Positions 33,405-42,205 of a DNA stretch of 64,000 nt are shown in pieces; within the stretch, counting starts at the first letter, position 1, and each line of letters starts with the position of its first letter. The DNA comes from RUG14871 sp045539425 (GTDB lineage: Bacteria; Bacillota_I; Bacilli_A; Erysipelotrichales; Erysipelotrichaceae). The translations under genes and the position numbers were made by a program. A model generated the notes under the pieces. The model searched no databases and was not told where the DNA came from. It worked only from the letters and a program-made list of their open reading frames with translations. Where the stretch lies: NCBI GenBank assembly GCA_045539425.1, contig JAZQFH010000038.1, forward strand, positions 62,001 to 126,000. The letters are read 5' to 3'.

Positions 33405-36400
33405 CTAGGCATCAATGGTGGAGATGCGTAACGTGATCTCTTCCAGAACATTCAGGAGAACTCTCACCGTGTCTAAGGAAGTGAAGATGTTCGTGTTGTT
33501 TTCCGTTGCGCATAAGCGGATCTTCACGCCGTCAGAGAGTTCGTCCTCATCGGCAATATCCCTGGTATTGATGATATAGGCGATGTGGCCCTGACGGATG
33601 GAATTGATGATATCGTCATTGACCGATACCTTCTGCAGGATTCTGGTACGGATACCGTTTTCCTTTAAATAACGTGCCGTACCGGTGGTGGCTTCAATGT
33701 TGAAGCCCAGATTGTAGAAGCGCCGGATTAACGGTAAGGCTTCTTCCTTATCCTTATCGGCAATCGTCACAAAGACCGTGCCGTAGTTTCGTAAATTCAT
33801 GCCGGAAGCCTGTAAGGCTTTATATAATGCTCTATATAACGTATCGTCATAGCCGATGGCTTCCCCTGTGGATTTCATCTCAGGAGAGAGGTAGGAGTCC
33901 AGACCCTTGATCTTATTGAAGGAGAAGACCGGTACCTTGACGTAGTAGCGCTTTTTTTCTTCCGGATAGAGATCAAAGATGCCCTGTTCCTTTAATGTCT
34001 TACCCAGGATGGCTTCCGTGGCGATATCCGCCAGCGGTAACCCCGTGGCTTTGGAAAGGAACGGTACCGTACGGGAAGAGCGCGGATTTACTTCGATGAT
34101 GTAAACCTTGTCTTCCTTATCGACAATAAACTGAATGTTGTATAAGCCGACAATGCCGATGCCGACACCCAGTTTCTTGGTGTATTCCAGGATCTTGCCC
34201 TTGACCGCATTACTGATGGAGTATGCCGGATAGACTGAGATGGAGTCACCGGAGTGAACGCCCGTGCGCTCGACAAGTTCCATAATACCGCCCACAAAGA
34301 CATCACGTCCGTCGCAGATGGCATCCACTTCGACTTCCTTGCCTTCTATATACTTATCAACCAGGACCGGTTTGTCCTTGTCGATCTCGGCTGCTGTTTT
34401 CAGATACTGGCGGAGCTGCTCTTCGTTTCCGACGATCTGCATGGCCCTGCCGCCTAAGACGTAGCTCGGGCGTACCAGTACCGGATAGCCGATCTCTTCG
34501 GCTGCCTTGACGCCTTCCTCGATTTCCGTAACGGCTCTTCCGGGCGGCTGCGGGATGTGCAGTTCGTTCAGGATATGTTCAAAACTGTCCCGGTTCTCGG
34601 CCCGCTCAATGGCGTCGCAGTCCGTACCGATGATCTTCACACCGCGCTGACGCAGCGGTTCTGCCAGGTTGACGGCTGTCTGACCGCCTAAGGAGACGAT
34701 GATGCCTTCCGGTTTTTCAAAGCGGATGACATTCATGGCATCTTCCGGTGTCAGCGGTTCAAAATAGAGCTTGTCACTTGTCGTATAGTCCGTAGAGACT
34801 GTCTCCGGGTTGGAGTTGATGATGATGGCTTCGTATCCCGCCTTCTGTATGGCCTTGACCGCATGGACCGTGGAGTAGTCAAATTCCACACCCTGACCGA
34901 TACGGATCGGACCGGCACCCAGAACGATGATCTTCTTTTTATCGCTTAAACGGGATTCATTCTCTCCCGTATAGGAAGAGTAGTGGTAGGCAATGTATTT
35001 GCCCGTATGCAGCGTATCGACCATCTTAAAGACCGGGAAGATGTTGTCCTTGATTCTTCTTTCATAGACGTCCATCTCTTCCAGATTCCAGAGCTTTGCG
35101 ATCATTTTGTCGCCAAAGCCCATCTTCTTGGCTTCCTTTAAGACCTTTACGCTGTTGACGTTATCTTTCAGCTTCTTTTCCATCTTCACGATCTTCTGAA
35201 TGGATTCCAGGAAGAGTTCCGTGATCATGGAGACTTCATGCAGCTTCTCAATTGAAATACCTCTGCGTAAGGCTTCCGCCACCGCAAAGATGCCGTCGGA
35301 GCGGAATTCGCTGATATAGGATAACAGTTCTTCATTACTGTAAGTATCAAATTTTTCCAGATATACGTGATGCACACCGATCTCTAACGAACGTACCGAC
35401 TTCAGGATGCATTCCTCAAGATTCGCGCCGATACCCATGACCTCGCCTGTGGCTTTCATCTGGGTTCCGAGGAAATTCGGCGCATCCGGGAACTTGTCAA
35501 ACGGGAAGCGCGGGAATTTGGCTACGATGTAGTCCAGCGACGGCTCCTTATCCGCCGTACCGCCGGCCACTTCGATTTCCTCGAGCGTCATGCCCAAGGC
35601 AATCTTGGCGCTGACTCTGGCGATCGGATAGCCGCTGGCTTTCGAGGCTAAGGCCGAGGAGCGGGAGACGCGCGGATTGACTTCGATTAAGAAGTATTCG
35701 CTTGTTTCCGGATTTAAGGCAAACTGAACGTTACAGCCGCCTTCCACCTGTAAGGCCTGAATGATCTTAATGGCGGAATCATTCAACATTTTTAAGTCAT
35801 GATCATTTAAGGAAAGGATCGGTGCCACAACGATGGAGTCACCCGTATGCACCCCCACCGGATCCACGTTTTCCATGCCGCAGATGGTGATGGCTTTATT
35901 GGTGGAGTCACGCATGACTTCAAATTCGATTTCCTTATAGCCTTTCACGCTCTTTTCCACCAGCACCTGATGGACCGGAGAGAGTTTGAAGCCGTTGGTC
36001 GCAATAGAGACGAGTTCTTCCTCATTGTAGGCAAAGCCGCCTCCCGTACCGCCTAAGGTAAAGGCCGGACGCAAAACGACCGGATAGCCGATATGTTTGG
36101 CCGCTTCCTTGGCTTCTTCAATGTTATAGGTGATTTCCGACGGAATGACCGGTTCCCCGATGGAGATGCACATTTCCTTGAACAGTTCCCGGTCTTCCGC
36201 CTTTTCAATACTTTCCCGCGGTGTGCCTAACAGCTTCACACCGCACTCTTTTAAAATACCTTTCTTATCGAGCTGAACCGCCAGGTTTAAGCCTGTCTGT
36301 CCGCCGATGCCCGGAACAATGGCGTCCGGACGCTCATAACGCAGAATCTTGGCAATGAATTCCAGCGTTAACGGCTCCATATAAACCTTATCCGCCATGG

Positions 36401-36575
36401 CCGTATCCGTCATGATGGTTGCCGGATTGGAGTTGCACAGGATGACCTGATAGCCCTCTTCTCTAAGCGCCATGCATGCCTGTGTACCGGCATAGTCAAA
36501 TTCAGCTGCCTGACCGATCACAATCGGGCCACTGCCGATGATTAATACCTTTTTGATGTCTTCCCTTTTTGGCAT
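33405..36575 (-). CDS. carB: carbamoyl-phosphate synthase large subunit
   Basis: 1056 residues from the ATG at 36575 (MPKREDI), with GAGGGG upstream. The upstream 23 residues of the open frame (to 36644) read into pyrC. Two ATP-grasp halves are visible: GSGPIVIGQAAEFDYAGTQA at the start, and its repeat GAGPIRIGQGVEFDYS from about 565. Both carry EVNPR motifs. The C-terminal MGS-like allosteric domain (about 930-1056) contains TTGTARYL. The small subunit carA, which supplies ammonia from glutamine, is not in this operon and must be elsewhere. Confidence 0.95.
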   Translation of the reverse strand: MPKREDIKKVLIIGSGPIVIGQAAEFDYAGTQACMALREEGYQVILCNSNPATIMTDTAMADKVYMEPLTLEFIAKILRYERPDAIVPGIGGQTGLNLAVQLDKKGILKECGVKLLGTPRESIEKAEDRELFKEMCISIGEPVIPSEITYNIEEAKEAAKHIGYPVVLRPAFTLGGTGGGFAYNEEELVSIATNGFKLSPVHQVLVEKSVKGYKEIEFEVMRDSTNKAITICGMENVDPVGVHTGDSIVVAPILSLNDHDLKMLNDSAIKIIQALQVEGGCNVQFALNPETSEYFLIEVNPRVSRSSALASKASGYPIARVSAKIALGMTLEEIEVAGGTADKEPSLDYIVAKFPRFPFDKFPDAPNFLGTQMKATGEVMGIGANLEECILKSVRSLEIGVHHVYLEKFDTYSNEELLSYISEFRSDGIFAVAEALRRGISIEKLHEVSMITELFLESIQKIVKMEKKLKDNVNSVKVLKEAKKMGFGDKMIAKLWNLEEMDVYERRIKDNIFPVFKMVDTLHTGKYIAYHYSSYTGENESRLSDKKKIIVLGAGPIRIGQGVEFDYSTVHAVKAIQKAGYEAIIINSNPETVSTDYTTSDKLYFEPLTPEDAMNVIRFEKPEGIIVSLGGQTAVNLAEPLRQRGVKIIGTDCDAIERAENRDSFEHILNELHIPQPPGRAVTEIEEGVKAAEEIGYPVLVRPSYVLGGRAMQIVGNEEQLRQYLKTAAEIDKDKPVLVDKYIEGKEVEVDAICDGRDVFVGGIMELVERTGVHSGDSISVYPAYSISNAVKGKILEYTKKLGVGIGIVGLYNIQFIVDKEDKVYIIEVNPRSSRTVPFLSKATGLPLADIATEAILGKTLKEQGIFDLYPEEKKRYYVKVPVFSFNKIKGLDSYLSPEMKSTGEAIGYDDTLYRALYKALQASGMNLRNYGTVFVTIADKDKEEALPLIRRFYNLGFNIEATTGTARYLKENGIRTRILQKVSVNDDIINSIRQGHIAYIINTRDIADEDELSDGVKIRLCATENNTNIFTSLDTVRVLLNVLEEITLRISTIDA

Positions 36576-36592
36576 AAACTGTATCTTCCCCT

Positions 36593-37789
36593 CTATTTCT
36601 CTTTCCGGTAGGCAACCCTTCCGTCGCACACCGTCAGTAAGCATTCTCCATATACTTCCATTCCTTCAAACGGAGTGGCCTTCCCTTTGGATAAGAACTC
36701 CGCAGGATCAATGGTATATTTCTTATCTAAATCCCAGACACTGTAGGAATTCCCAAGCGCTAATCCGAAGCGTTTGCGCGGATTGTCCACCAAGAGTTCC
36801 ACCAGCTTCTCCAGGGTGATGATTCCTTTTTTTACAAGGTACGTATATAGGAGCGGGAACGCCGTCTCAATTCCGACGATTCCAAACGCGCTCTTCTCCA
36901 AGCCTTTACTCTTCTCTTCCGCGCTGTGCGGAGCATGGTCTGTGGCAATCATATCGATCGTGCCGTCCAGTAAACCCTCAATCAGCGCTTCGTGATCTTC
37001 TTTGCTGCGTAAAGGCGGATTCATCTTCCATTTCCCGTCTTCCTGCAAATCATTCTCGTCTAAGATCAGGTAATGCGGTGCCGTCTCACAGGTCACATCC
37101 ACGCCCTCTTTTTTCGCCTGGCGTATGATTTCCACGCTTTCCTTTGTGGAGATATGGCAGACGTGATAGCTGCAGCCGGTTTCTTTGGCTAAGCGCACAT
37201 CCCGCTCAATTTCCTTCCATTCACTCTCCGAGCAGATACCTCTGTGGCCATGCTCTTTGGCGTAGACGCCGTCATGGATATATCCGCCATGCAGTAATTC
37301 ATTCACTTCACAATGCGCCGCAACGATCTTATTTAAGCGTTTTGCCTCAAGCATGACTTCCTTCATTTTCTCTTCCGCCTGGATGCCTTTTCCGTCATCG
37401 GAAAACGCGCAGACATATGGTGCCATCTCCTCTAACGCCGCCATCTCTTCTCCCATCTCTTTTACCGTACAGGAGCCATACGGAATCACTTCAATGACTG
37501 CATCCTTTTCGATAATCTCCAGCTCTTTTCTTAAGTTTTCATACGTATCCGGAACCGGGTTCAGATTCGGCATCGGGCAGACCGTTGTATATCCGCCATG
37601 CGCTGAGGCTAAACTTCCGCTATGAATGGTTTCCTTATAAGAAAAACCCGGCTCCCTGAGATGAACATGAACATCACAGAAGCCGGGAAAAATAACAATA
37701 CCATTATCATCGGAAATAAGAGACAGAAAATCATCCGCAACATCGAGTGCATACTTCTCATTCTGGAACACACGTGCCTTGTTTAACAT
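36593..37789 (-). CDS. pyrC: dihydroorotase
   Basis: 398 residues, class I dihydroorotase, closing carbamoyl-aspartate to dihydroorotate. Zinc ligands: DVHVHLREPG (His-x-His), the AHCEVNEL and CHIST histidines and DHAPHS Asp. The carboxylated Lys of some family members is not obvious; at that position the text reads CAFSDDGKG, as in Asp-bridged variants. First gene of the operon, with AAGGAGG 8 bases upstream and the leader described separately. Confidence 0.95.
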   Translation of the reverse strand: MLNKARVFQNEKYALDVADDFLSLISDDNGIVIFPGFCDVHVHLREPGFSYKETIHSGSLASAHGGYTTVCPMPNLNPVPDTYENLRKELEIIEKDAVIEVIPYGSCTVKEMGEEMAALEEMAPYVCAFSDDGKGIQAEEKMKEVMLEAKRLNKIVAAHCEVNELLHGGYIHDGVYAKEHGHRGICSESEWKEIERDVRLAKETGCSYHVCHISTKESVEIIRQAKKEGVDVTCETAPHYLILDENDLQEDGKWKMNPPLRSKEDHEALIEGLLDGTIDMIATDHAPHSAEEKSKGLEKSAFGIVGIETAFPLLYTYLVKKGIITLEKLVELLVDNPRKRFGLALGNSYSVWDLDKKYTIDPAEFLSKGKATPFEGMEVYGECLLTVCDGRVAYRKEK

Positions 37790-37847
37790 AAGTGCCTCCT
37801 TCCGAAAGAATCCTGCATGAAAACAGAACCCTCTCCATTCAGGTCTT

Positions 37848-37867
37848 AACAGTCTCTCTGTACTGTT
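37848..37867 (-). promoter_or_regulatory. PyrR-binding-type loop in the pyr 5' UTR
   Basis: The mRNA reads AGUACAGAGAGACU (plus 37851-37864) between 6-bp arms AACAGU / ACUGUU. The PyrR consensus ARUCCNGNGAGGYU is matched at 12 of 14 positions. It sits about 15-35 nt after the predicted start site and about 60 nt before pyrC. An expected downstream terminator is weak (AAGACC / GGUUCU, then UUUU near 37820-37847). Confidence 0.65.
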
Positions 37868-37883
37868 TTAAAAACCTTTTCTT

Positions 37884-37898
37884 TTGTTAGTCTAACAA
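37884..37898. promoter_or_regulatory. 15-bp palindrome over the pyr -10 box
   Basis: TTGTTAG-T-CTAACAA, perfect 7-bp arms, covering the -10 box completely. Its position would let a bound repressor block RNA polymerase. Confidence 0.6.
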
Positions 37899-37917
37899 CA
37901 AAGGCGCCCTCTGTCAA
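37889..37917 (-). promoter_or_regulatory. promoter of the pyr operon
   Basis: On the minus strand: consensus -35 TTGACA (plus 37912-37917 as read in complement), a 17-bp spacer and -10 TAGACT (37889-37894). Confidence 0.8.
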
Positions 37918-38046
37918 CGGAATTTCCCCTGAAACTCCTTTCAAAATATACCCGCAAAATGCGAATTGATTTTTCCTTCTCAAAACGCACTCAGAAGAAG
38001 ACCACTACCTTTTACGAATGAAATCAAACCGAGTATTGTCCCTGTG

Positions 38047-38088
38047 AATGCGATGAAATCGATAGTGCACTATCGTTTTCATCGCATT
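38047..38088. repeat. 42-nt near-perfect palindrome
   Basis: The arms AATGCGATGAAA / TTTCATCGCATT enclose a T-T mismatch and the perfect inner palindrome CGATAGTGCACTATCG. It can fold into a 20-pair hairpin with no real loop and is not attached to either neighbour, which has its own terminator. Confidence 0.85.
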
Positions 38089-38104
38089 TTTGACTTTCCA
38101 TTGA

Positions 38105-38128
38105 AAAAAGCGGTTTCCCGCTTTTTAT
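38105..38128 (-). terminator. terminator of the AraC-controlled operon
   Basis: Stem AAAAAGCGG / CCGCTTTTT around TTTC, 12 bp after the esterase stop on the minus strand; T5 follows. Confidence 0.85.
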
Positions 38129-38139
38129 CATTCTCTGCT

Positions 38140-38913
38140 CTATTCCACTTCGTATAGCAACGTTCCCATAATAAAGGGCAGCTGTTTCTCCCAACTCACT
38201 TCAGAGTGGATACCGTTCGGGACGATGCGGCTTACCAATAAGATCTTCTTTTCCTGTAACAGGGATACCATTTCCCGCCACTCTCCTTCATACATCGGGA
38301 GCTTTTCGGAGAATTCCTTTTCCCCCGCGTCCATATACAGTACGGTATCGCTTGTTACACTGGCGTTCTGAATCATTTTCTTCACTTCGTCATACGTGAA
38401 GTATACCGCCGGAGAGACGGAGGCACCGCGTGAGAATACATCATTGTATTCCAGCACGGCATAAAGTGTCATCAGTCCTCCCATGGAACTGCCGGCAATA
38501 AAGGTATGCTTTCTGTCCGGAAGCGTCGGATAATGTTCATCGATATAAGGCTTGAACTCTTTACTCAACCAGTCCATGGTGATCTGTCCCCTGCCTTTGA
38601 TTTTACCGATGGCCTCATGTTCAAAGGAGAACGGGCTGTATTCTGAAAAGCGTCCGCCGTACGGATGGTCTTCTTTGTGGAAGTTACAGTCGACAGCTGC
38701 CACAACTAATGGTGTTTTGTTTTCTTCCAGGTATTTTAATAACCCCCAGCTTTTACCGAAGGAGGCCGTTTCATCATAAAAGAGATTGTGCCCGTCAAAC
38801 ATGTATAATACCGGATAGCGTTTCCCTTCGGAATCATCCGGCACATAGACGTAAGCTCTGCGCTCTTCCTCTTCGGTTAACTGCGGAATTGTTATCTTAA
38901 AAATATCAATCAT
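38140..38913 (-). CDS. alpha/beta hydrolase, esterase-D/enterochelin-esterase type
   Basis: 257 residues, cytoplasmic. Nucleophile Ser143 in AGSSMGGL, an early LYMFDGHNLFYDE strand-loop as in the Esterase D family, an Asp in YMDAGEKEF and the His in NGIHSEVSW complete the triad. Members remove acyl groups (feruloyl, acetyl) from sugars or split trilactones. It is the last of four genes (symporter, HSL esterase, PHP phosphatase, esterase), 5 bp after the PHP gene. Confidence 0.85.
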   Translation of the reverse strand: MIDIFKITIPQLTEEEERRAYVYVPDDSEGKRYPVLYMFDGHNLFYDETASFGKSWGLLKYLEENKTPLVVAAVDCNFHKEDHPYGGRFSEYSPFSFEHEAIGKIKGRGQITMDWLSKEFKPYIDEHYPTLPDRKHTFIAGSSMGGLMTLYAVLEYNDVFSRGASVSPAVYFTYDEVKKMIQNASVTSDTVLYMDAGEKEFSEKLPMYEGEWREMVSLLQEKKILLVSRIVPNGIHSEVSWEKQLPFIMGTLLYEVE

Positions 38914-38918
38914 AGTAT

Positions 38919-39632
38919 TTATCCTTTATAATGGATCCACGATTTGAACTTTTCTTCATCATTATTAATAATCAGATTTTCATCAAAGCCCATCTCTTCC
39001 AGAAGTTTCATTGCGTCCGCAACATCTCCGACTCTAGAGGGCTCATGGGCATCCGAACCCACAAAGATAAAGGTACGGTATTCCATGCACAGTTTCAGAT
39101 AAACGGGAATGTTCTCCAGCGTCCCCATTCGCCACGGGTGTTTGATATGCGAACTGTTGACTTCCAGAGCCACCCCGTATTCTTTTGCGCCTTTTACCAG
39201 CATTTCATAGTCCAGCGGGAAATAGCCGTCATCAGGATGGGAAACAAAGAAGGTTTTGGGATGCGCCATGCATTTTAAGAGATTCTCCGTATTCTCCTTG
39301 GCACTCTTTGGTTCATAACAGGTGCCGTGAATCCCGACAATGTTGTAATCCAACAGGTTCAGATAAGAGTCACTAAGCGTCATGGTGCCGTCATTTCTCA
39401 CGTTGTTTTCCACGCCGTAATAGATATGGACCCCGTTTATTTCCCTGGGAATATTTATCATTTCAGAAAACCATTTCACATCAGTTCTCCGGTCCACGCC
39501 CGGCGCATGGTCGCTGATACCCAAGCCTGTTAAGCCTTTTTCATAGGCGGCCAGGGCATTCTCCTCCACCGTCCCGATGGCGTGTCCCGAAGCAATCGTA
39601 TGCGTATGAAGATCGACAACGATCGGTTTCAT
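38919..39632 (-). CDS. PHP-domain phosphoesterase, YcdX-like
   Basis: 237 residues. PHP metal motifs: DLHTHT (I), SDHAPG (II), a middle Glu/His pair in YYGVENNV and GIHGT, SHPDDG, EVNSSHIKH and the last GSDAHEP. This is the YcdX/histidinol-phosphatase-like arrangement with a trinuclear zinc site. It hydrolyses small phosphomonoesters. It begins immediately at the stop of the HSL esterase gene (no gap). Confidence 0.88.
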   Translation of the reverse strand: MKPIVVDLHTHTIASGHAIGTVEENALAAYEKGLTGLGISDHAPGVDRRTDVKWFSEMINIPREINGVHIYYGVENNVRNDGTMTLSDSYLNLLDYNIVGIHGTCYEPKSAKENTENLLKCMAHPKTFFVSHPDDGYFPLDYEMLVKGAKEYGVALEVNSSHIKHPWRMGTLENIPVYLKLCMEYRTFIFVGSDAHEPSRVGDVADAMKLLEEMGFDENLIINNDEEKFKSWIHYKG

Positions 39633-40571
39633 TTACTTCTTTTCCCCAAAGACTTTCGCAATAAAGGCCTTTACCAGCGGGTGCTCTTCCCGCTTCACAT
39701 ATCCGTGTTTCGTATCCGTAAGCTGGGCGTGTGCGAAGTCTTTTAATTCATGGTACTCCACATCGCACCCTTCTTCCTTCAGCCGCACAAACATCATGCG
39801 GGCTTCATCTCTTAGACTTTCCCTATTCGACGCATCGAGATAAACCGGCGGATAGTTGCTTAAGTCACCGCATAACGGGGAAAGATACGGATGGTCGATC
39901 GGTAACTCTCCCGGATAGATCTGCAATACGCCTTCATTGATCCCGAAGATGATTCCAAAGTCCGTCTTCATGGCATTTTCATAGTAGCTGTAGGGATAAT
40001 GCAGAAACTGCACCACCGGGCTTGAGGCAATGATGCCGCCCGGATAAGGCAGATTGGAATCTTTCAGCTTATGCGGTAAGCCCAGTACCAGGTTTCCTCC
40101 GGCAGACTCGCCCATTAAGATGATGTTTTCCGGTTTATAGTGCTGAAGAAGGTATTTATACCCGTTTTCACAGTCCGTCATGGTGTCGATGCAGTGATAG
40201 TTCGGTGCCATGCGGTAGTCCACGGAATAGACGTTATAACCCCAGTTCTTCGCCACATAGGTCACAAACGGCATCGCCATTCGGGTGTCCCCGTTGATAA
40301 AGCCGCCGCCGTGAATGTAGTAGAGAACCTTATCGGTTGGATTGCCTTCCTTCTTAAAGAACCAGCTCGAACAATGTTCCAGGTTGATTCTTGCCATCTG
40401 CAGCCCTTCCTTATATTTCTCATCTACCGTAAAGCAGTCGTAGTCCCGCTCGTCATTGCGCTTGCGCCAGTCTTCGAAATCTTTCTCCGTCGCAATCATC
40501 CGTCCCGGATGGTTGTGTTTCTTGACATAACGCTTGGCATTTTTGATCCAAAAATACAGTGTCGGTCTCAT
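39633..40571 (-). CDS. alpha/beta hydrolase, HSL-type esterase
   Basis: 312 residues. The oxyanion-hole HGGG occupies 87-90, the nucleophile Ser156 lies in GESAGGN, and the acid and His lie near the C-terminus (FAHAQL). The N-terminal basic amphipathic segment (FWIKNAKRYVKKH) may touch the membrane. It acts with the adjacent symporter, presumably trimming acyl groups from the imported compound. A 17-bp gap separates it from the symporter. Confidence 0.85.
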   Translation of the reverse strand: MRPTLYFWIKNAKRYVKKHNHPGRMIATEKDFEDWRKRNDERDYDCFTVDEKYKEGLQMARINLEHCSSWFFKKEGNPTDKVLYYIHGGGFINGDTRMAMPFVTYVAKNWGYNVYSVDYRMAPNYHCIDTMTDCENGYKYLLQHYKPENIILMGESAGGNLVLGLPHKLKDSNLPYPGGIIASSPVVQFLHYPYSYYENAMKTDFGIIFGINEGVLQIYPGELPIDHPYLSPLCGDLSNYPPVYLDASNRESLRDEARMMFVRLKEEGCDVEYHELKDFAHAQLTDTKHGYVKREEHPLVKAFIAKVFGEKK

Positions 40572-40588
40572 AAACCATACCTCTTATC

Positions 40589-42064
40589 TTAATATTTCTT
40601 CGATAACATGGCGTCGCATTCTTCGCGCGTGATCTCGCCGTTATTGTAGCGGATCATGATCGCGACGTCCTTATCGTTCAGGTTATAGAACAGGTTGCAG
40701 ACATAAAGCAGAACGTAACCGATGATCGGTAAGCCGGCCGTGATAAACCATAAGGCCTTAATGGCACTGTCCGGCTGGGCCACGCCCATCTCAGAGAGCT
40801 GCATAAAGCTCTCTGCCTCTACCGTAACCCATCCGGCAGCTCCTAAGATCGCTAAGGCAATGGAACCCGGGAAGGCATTGGAGAAAACCTGCGCAAAGGT
40901 GGATAGGGAAGCCTGAATGCCCGTCAGATCCTTTCCGGTCTTGTACTTGCCGTACTCGATGACCTGCGGCTTCATGAAGTTCTCACATCCCCCGGCAATA
41001 CTCTTCGGAATCTGCAGCAGGCACTGCATAACGATATATAATCCAATATTCTTATGACCCATCAGATAGACAATAACGGCAATCGCAATGGAGATCGGGG
41101 TGAATGTCATGTAGATCTTATGACGGTCATGTTTCTCATAGATCTTCGGCAAAATCAGCATGATCACAAAGCCCAGTACCGTGCCGACCATGCCCTGGAT
41201 CGTCGTTACCAGCTCATCCCCGAAGAGATAGTAGGCACCGATAATACCCAGTGCATCATTGGTGGATAAAATGCTCTGTAACATCTTGCCGCCGTAGAAG
41301 GCTAAGAGGTTTCTGTTATGCAGAGCATCCAGAAGAGAGCGGAAGAACGGAGCTTTTTCATCCGTAACGTTGGTATTGCTTTCATCTTTACCCGTATAGG
41401 CATGTTCCTCGACTTTGGTGATCATCGGAATCAGTAAGATAATCGCCAAAGCAACAAAGATGAAGGCAATGGTACGGAAGGATAACCCTACCCGGCTGCT
41501 GGCAAGGATATTGGCGGCTGCCGAGATCGGAACCATGATGACAAAGAGCGTTACCATGCCCTTCATAATCAGCTGGTCTCTTTCCTGCGTGTTGCTGGTA
41601 AGCGTTGTCTGCATGGAAGTCATGGAGATATCCATAAAGCTGTAACCGACATCCGCCATGAAGTAGAAAAAGGCTACCCAGGCAATCTTTAACGGCGTGC
41701 TTAAGCTTAGCGGCATGCAGTAAAGTCCGAGGATACCGATCGGCATGATCGGCCAGATCAGCTTGTACCATGGTAAGAATCTGCCCTTACCAACAATCTT
41801 GGAGAGTTTCGGATTCTTCTCCGGACGGAAGCGGTCAATCGCCCAGCCGAAGAGCAGATCGTCAAAGCCGTCCACGATCTTCATCACCAGTAAGAGTACG
41901 GCCGATACTTCCAGCCCGATTCCCGATAGGAGAAGATAGGTCGTCAGAAACGACCCCATCATACCGCTCATGGTATACGGGGAAATTAAGCCGAGATAAT
42001 AACTGAAGCGCTCTTTGGCAGTCGTCTGCCAGTCAGGATGCTGCTGTTTCTTTTCCTTTTTCAT
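40589..42064 (-). CDS. GPH-family (MFS) sugar symporter
   Basis: 491 residues from the ATG at 42064. The Shine-Dalgarno GAGGATCAT matches that of the MFS-GH2 fusion gene; the longer frame (42112) lacks one. Twelve membrane helices with the glycoside-pentoside-hexuronide signature DDLLFGWAIDRFRPEKNP after TM2, here with an Asp pair, and a short polar C-terminus. It imports a glycoside with Na+ or H+. The promoter has a -10 TATAAT at 42157-42162 and an operator-like dyad just upstream, probably read by the AraC protein encoded above. Confidence 0.88.
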   Translation of the reverse strand: MKKEKKQQHPDWQTTAKERFSYYLGLISPYTMSGMMGSFLTTYLLLSGIGLEVSAVLLLVMKIVDGFDDLLFGWAIDRFRPEKNPKLSKIVGKGRFLPWYKLIWPIMPIGILGLYCMPLSLSTPLKIAWVAFFYFMADVGYSFMDISMTSMQTTLTSNTQERDQLIMKGMVTLFVIMVPISAAANILASSRVGLSFRTIAFIFVALAIILLIPMITKVEEHAYTGKDESNTNVTDEKAPFFRSLLDALHNRNLLAFYGGKMLQSILSTNDALGIIGAYYLFGDELVTTIQGMVGTVLGFVIMLILPKIYEKHDRHKIYMTFTPISIAIAVIVYLMGHKNIGLYIVMQCLLQIPKSIAGGCENFMKPQVIEYGKYKTGKDLTGIQASLSTFAQVFSNAFPGSIALAILGAAGWVTVEAESFMQLSEMGVAQPDSAIKALWFITAGLPIIGYVLLYVCNLFYNLNDKDVAIMIRYNNGEITREECDAMLSKKY

Positions 42065-42156
42065 ATGATCCTCTTTTCCGCAAACAAACCACAAAAACAA
42101 GAAGGCATCCATGGATGCTGTTACTGTTTGAATGATATTTGCCTGTTGTTACCTCT

Positions 42157-42183
42157 ATTATAAAACGGAGAACATGTCTCCGT
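42157..42183 (-). promoter_or_regulatory. symporter promoter with a dyad operator
   Basis: TATAAT on the minus strand (42157-42162) preceded by the dyad ACGGAGA-ACATG-TCTCCGT (42165-42183), which fills the spacer. There is no recognisable -35 box. Confidence 0.65.
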
Positions 42184-42205
42184 CTTTCTATCCTTTTACC
42201 GATAA

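Larger units (their letters stand above)
37790..38139. other. 350-bp gap: pyr leader, giant hairpin and terminator
   Basis: No gene. From the pyrC side: the pyr 5' UTR with a PyrR-like loop, the pyr promoter with a palindrome, a 42-nt near-perfect palindrome at 38047-38088 and the esterase terminator at 38105-38126. Confidence 0.7.
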
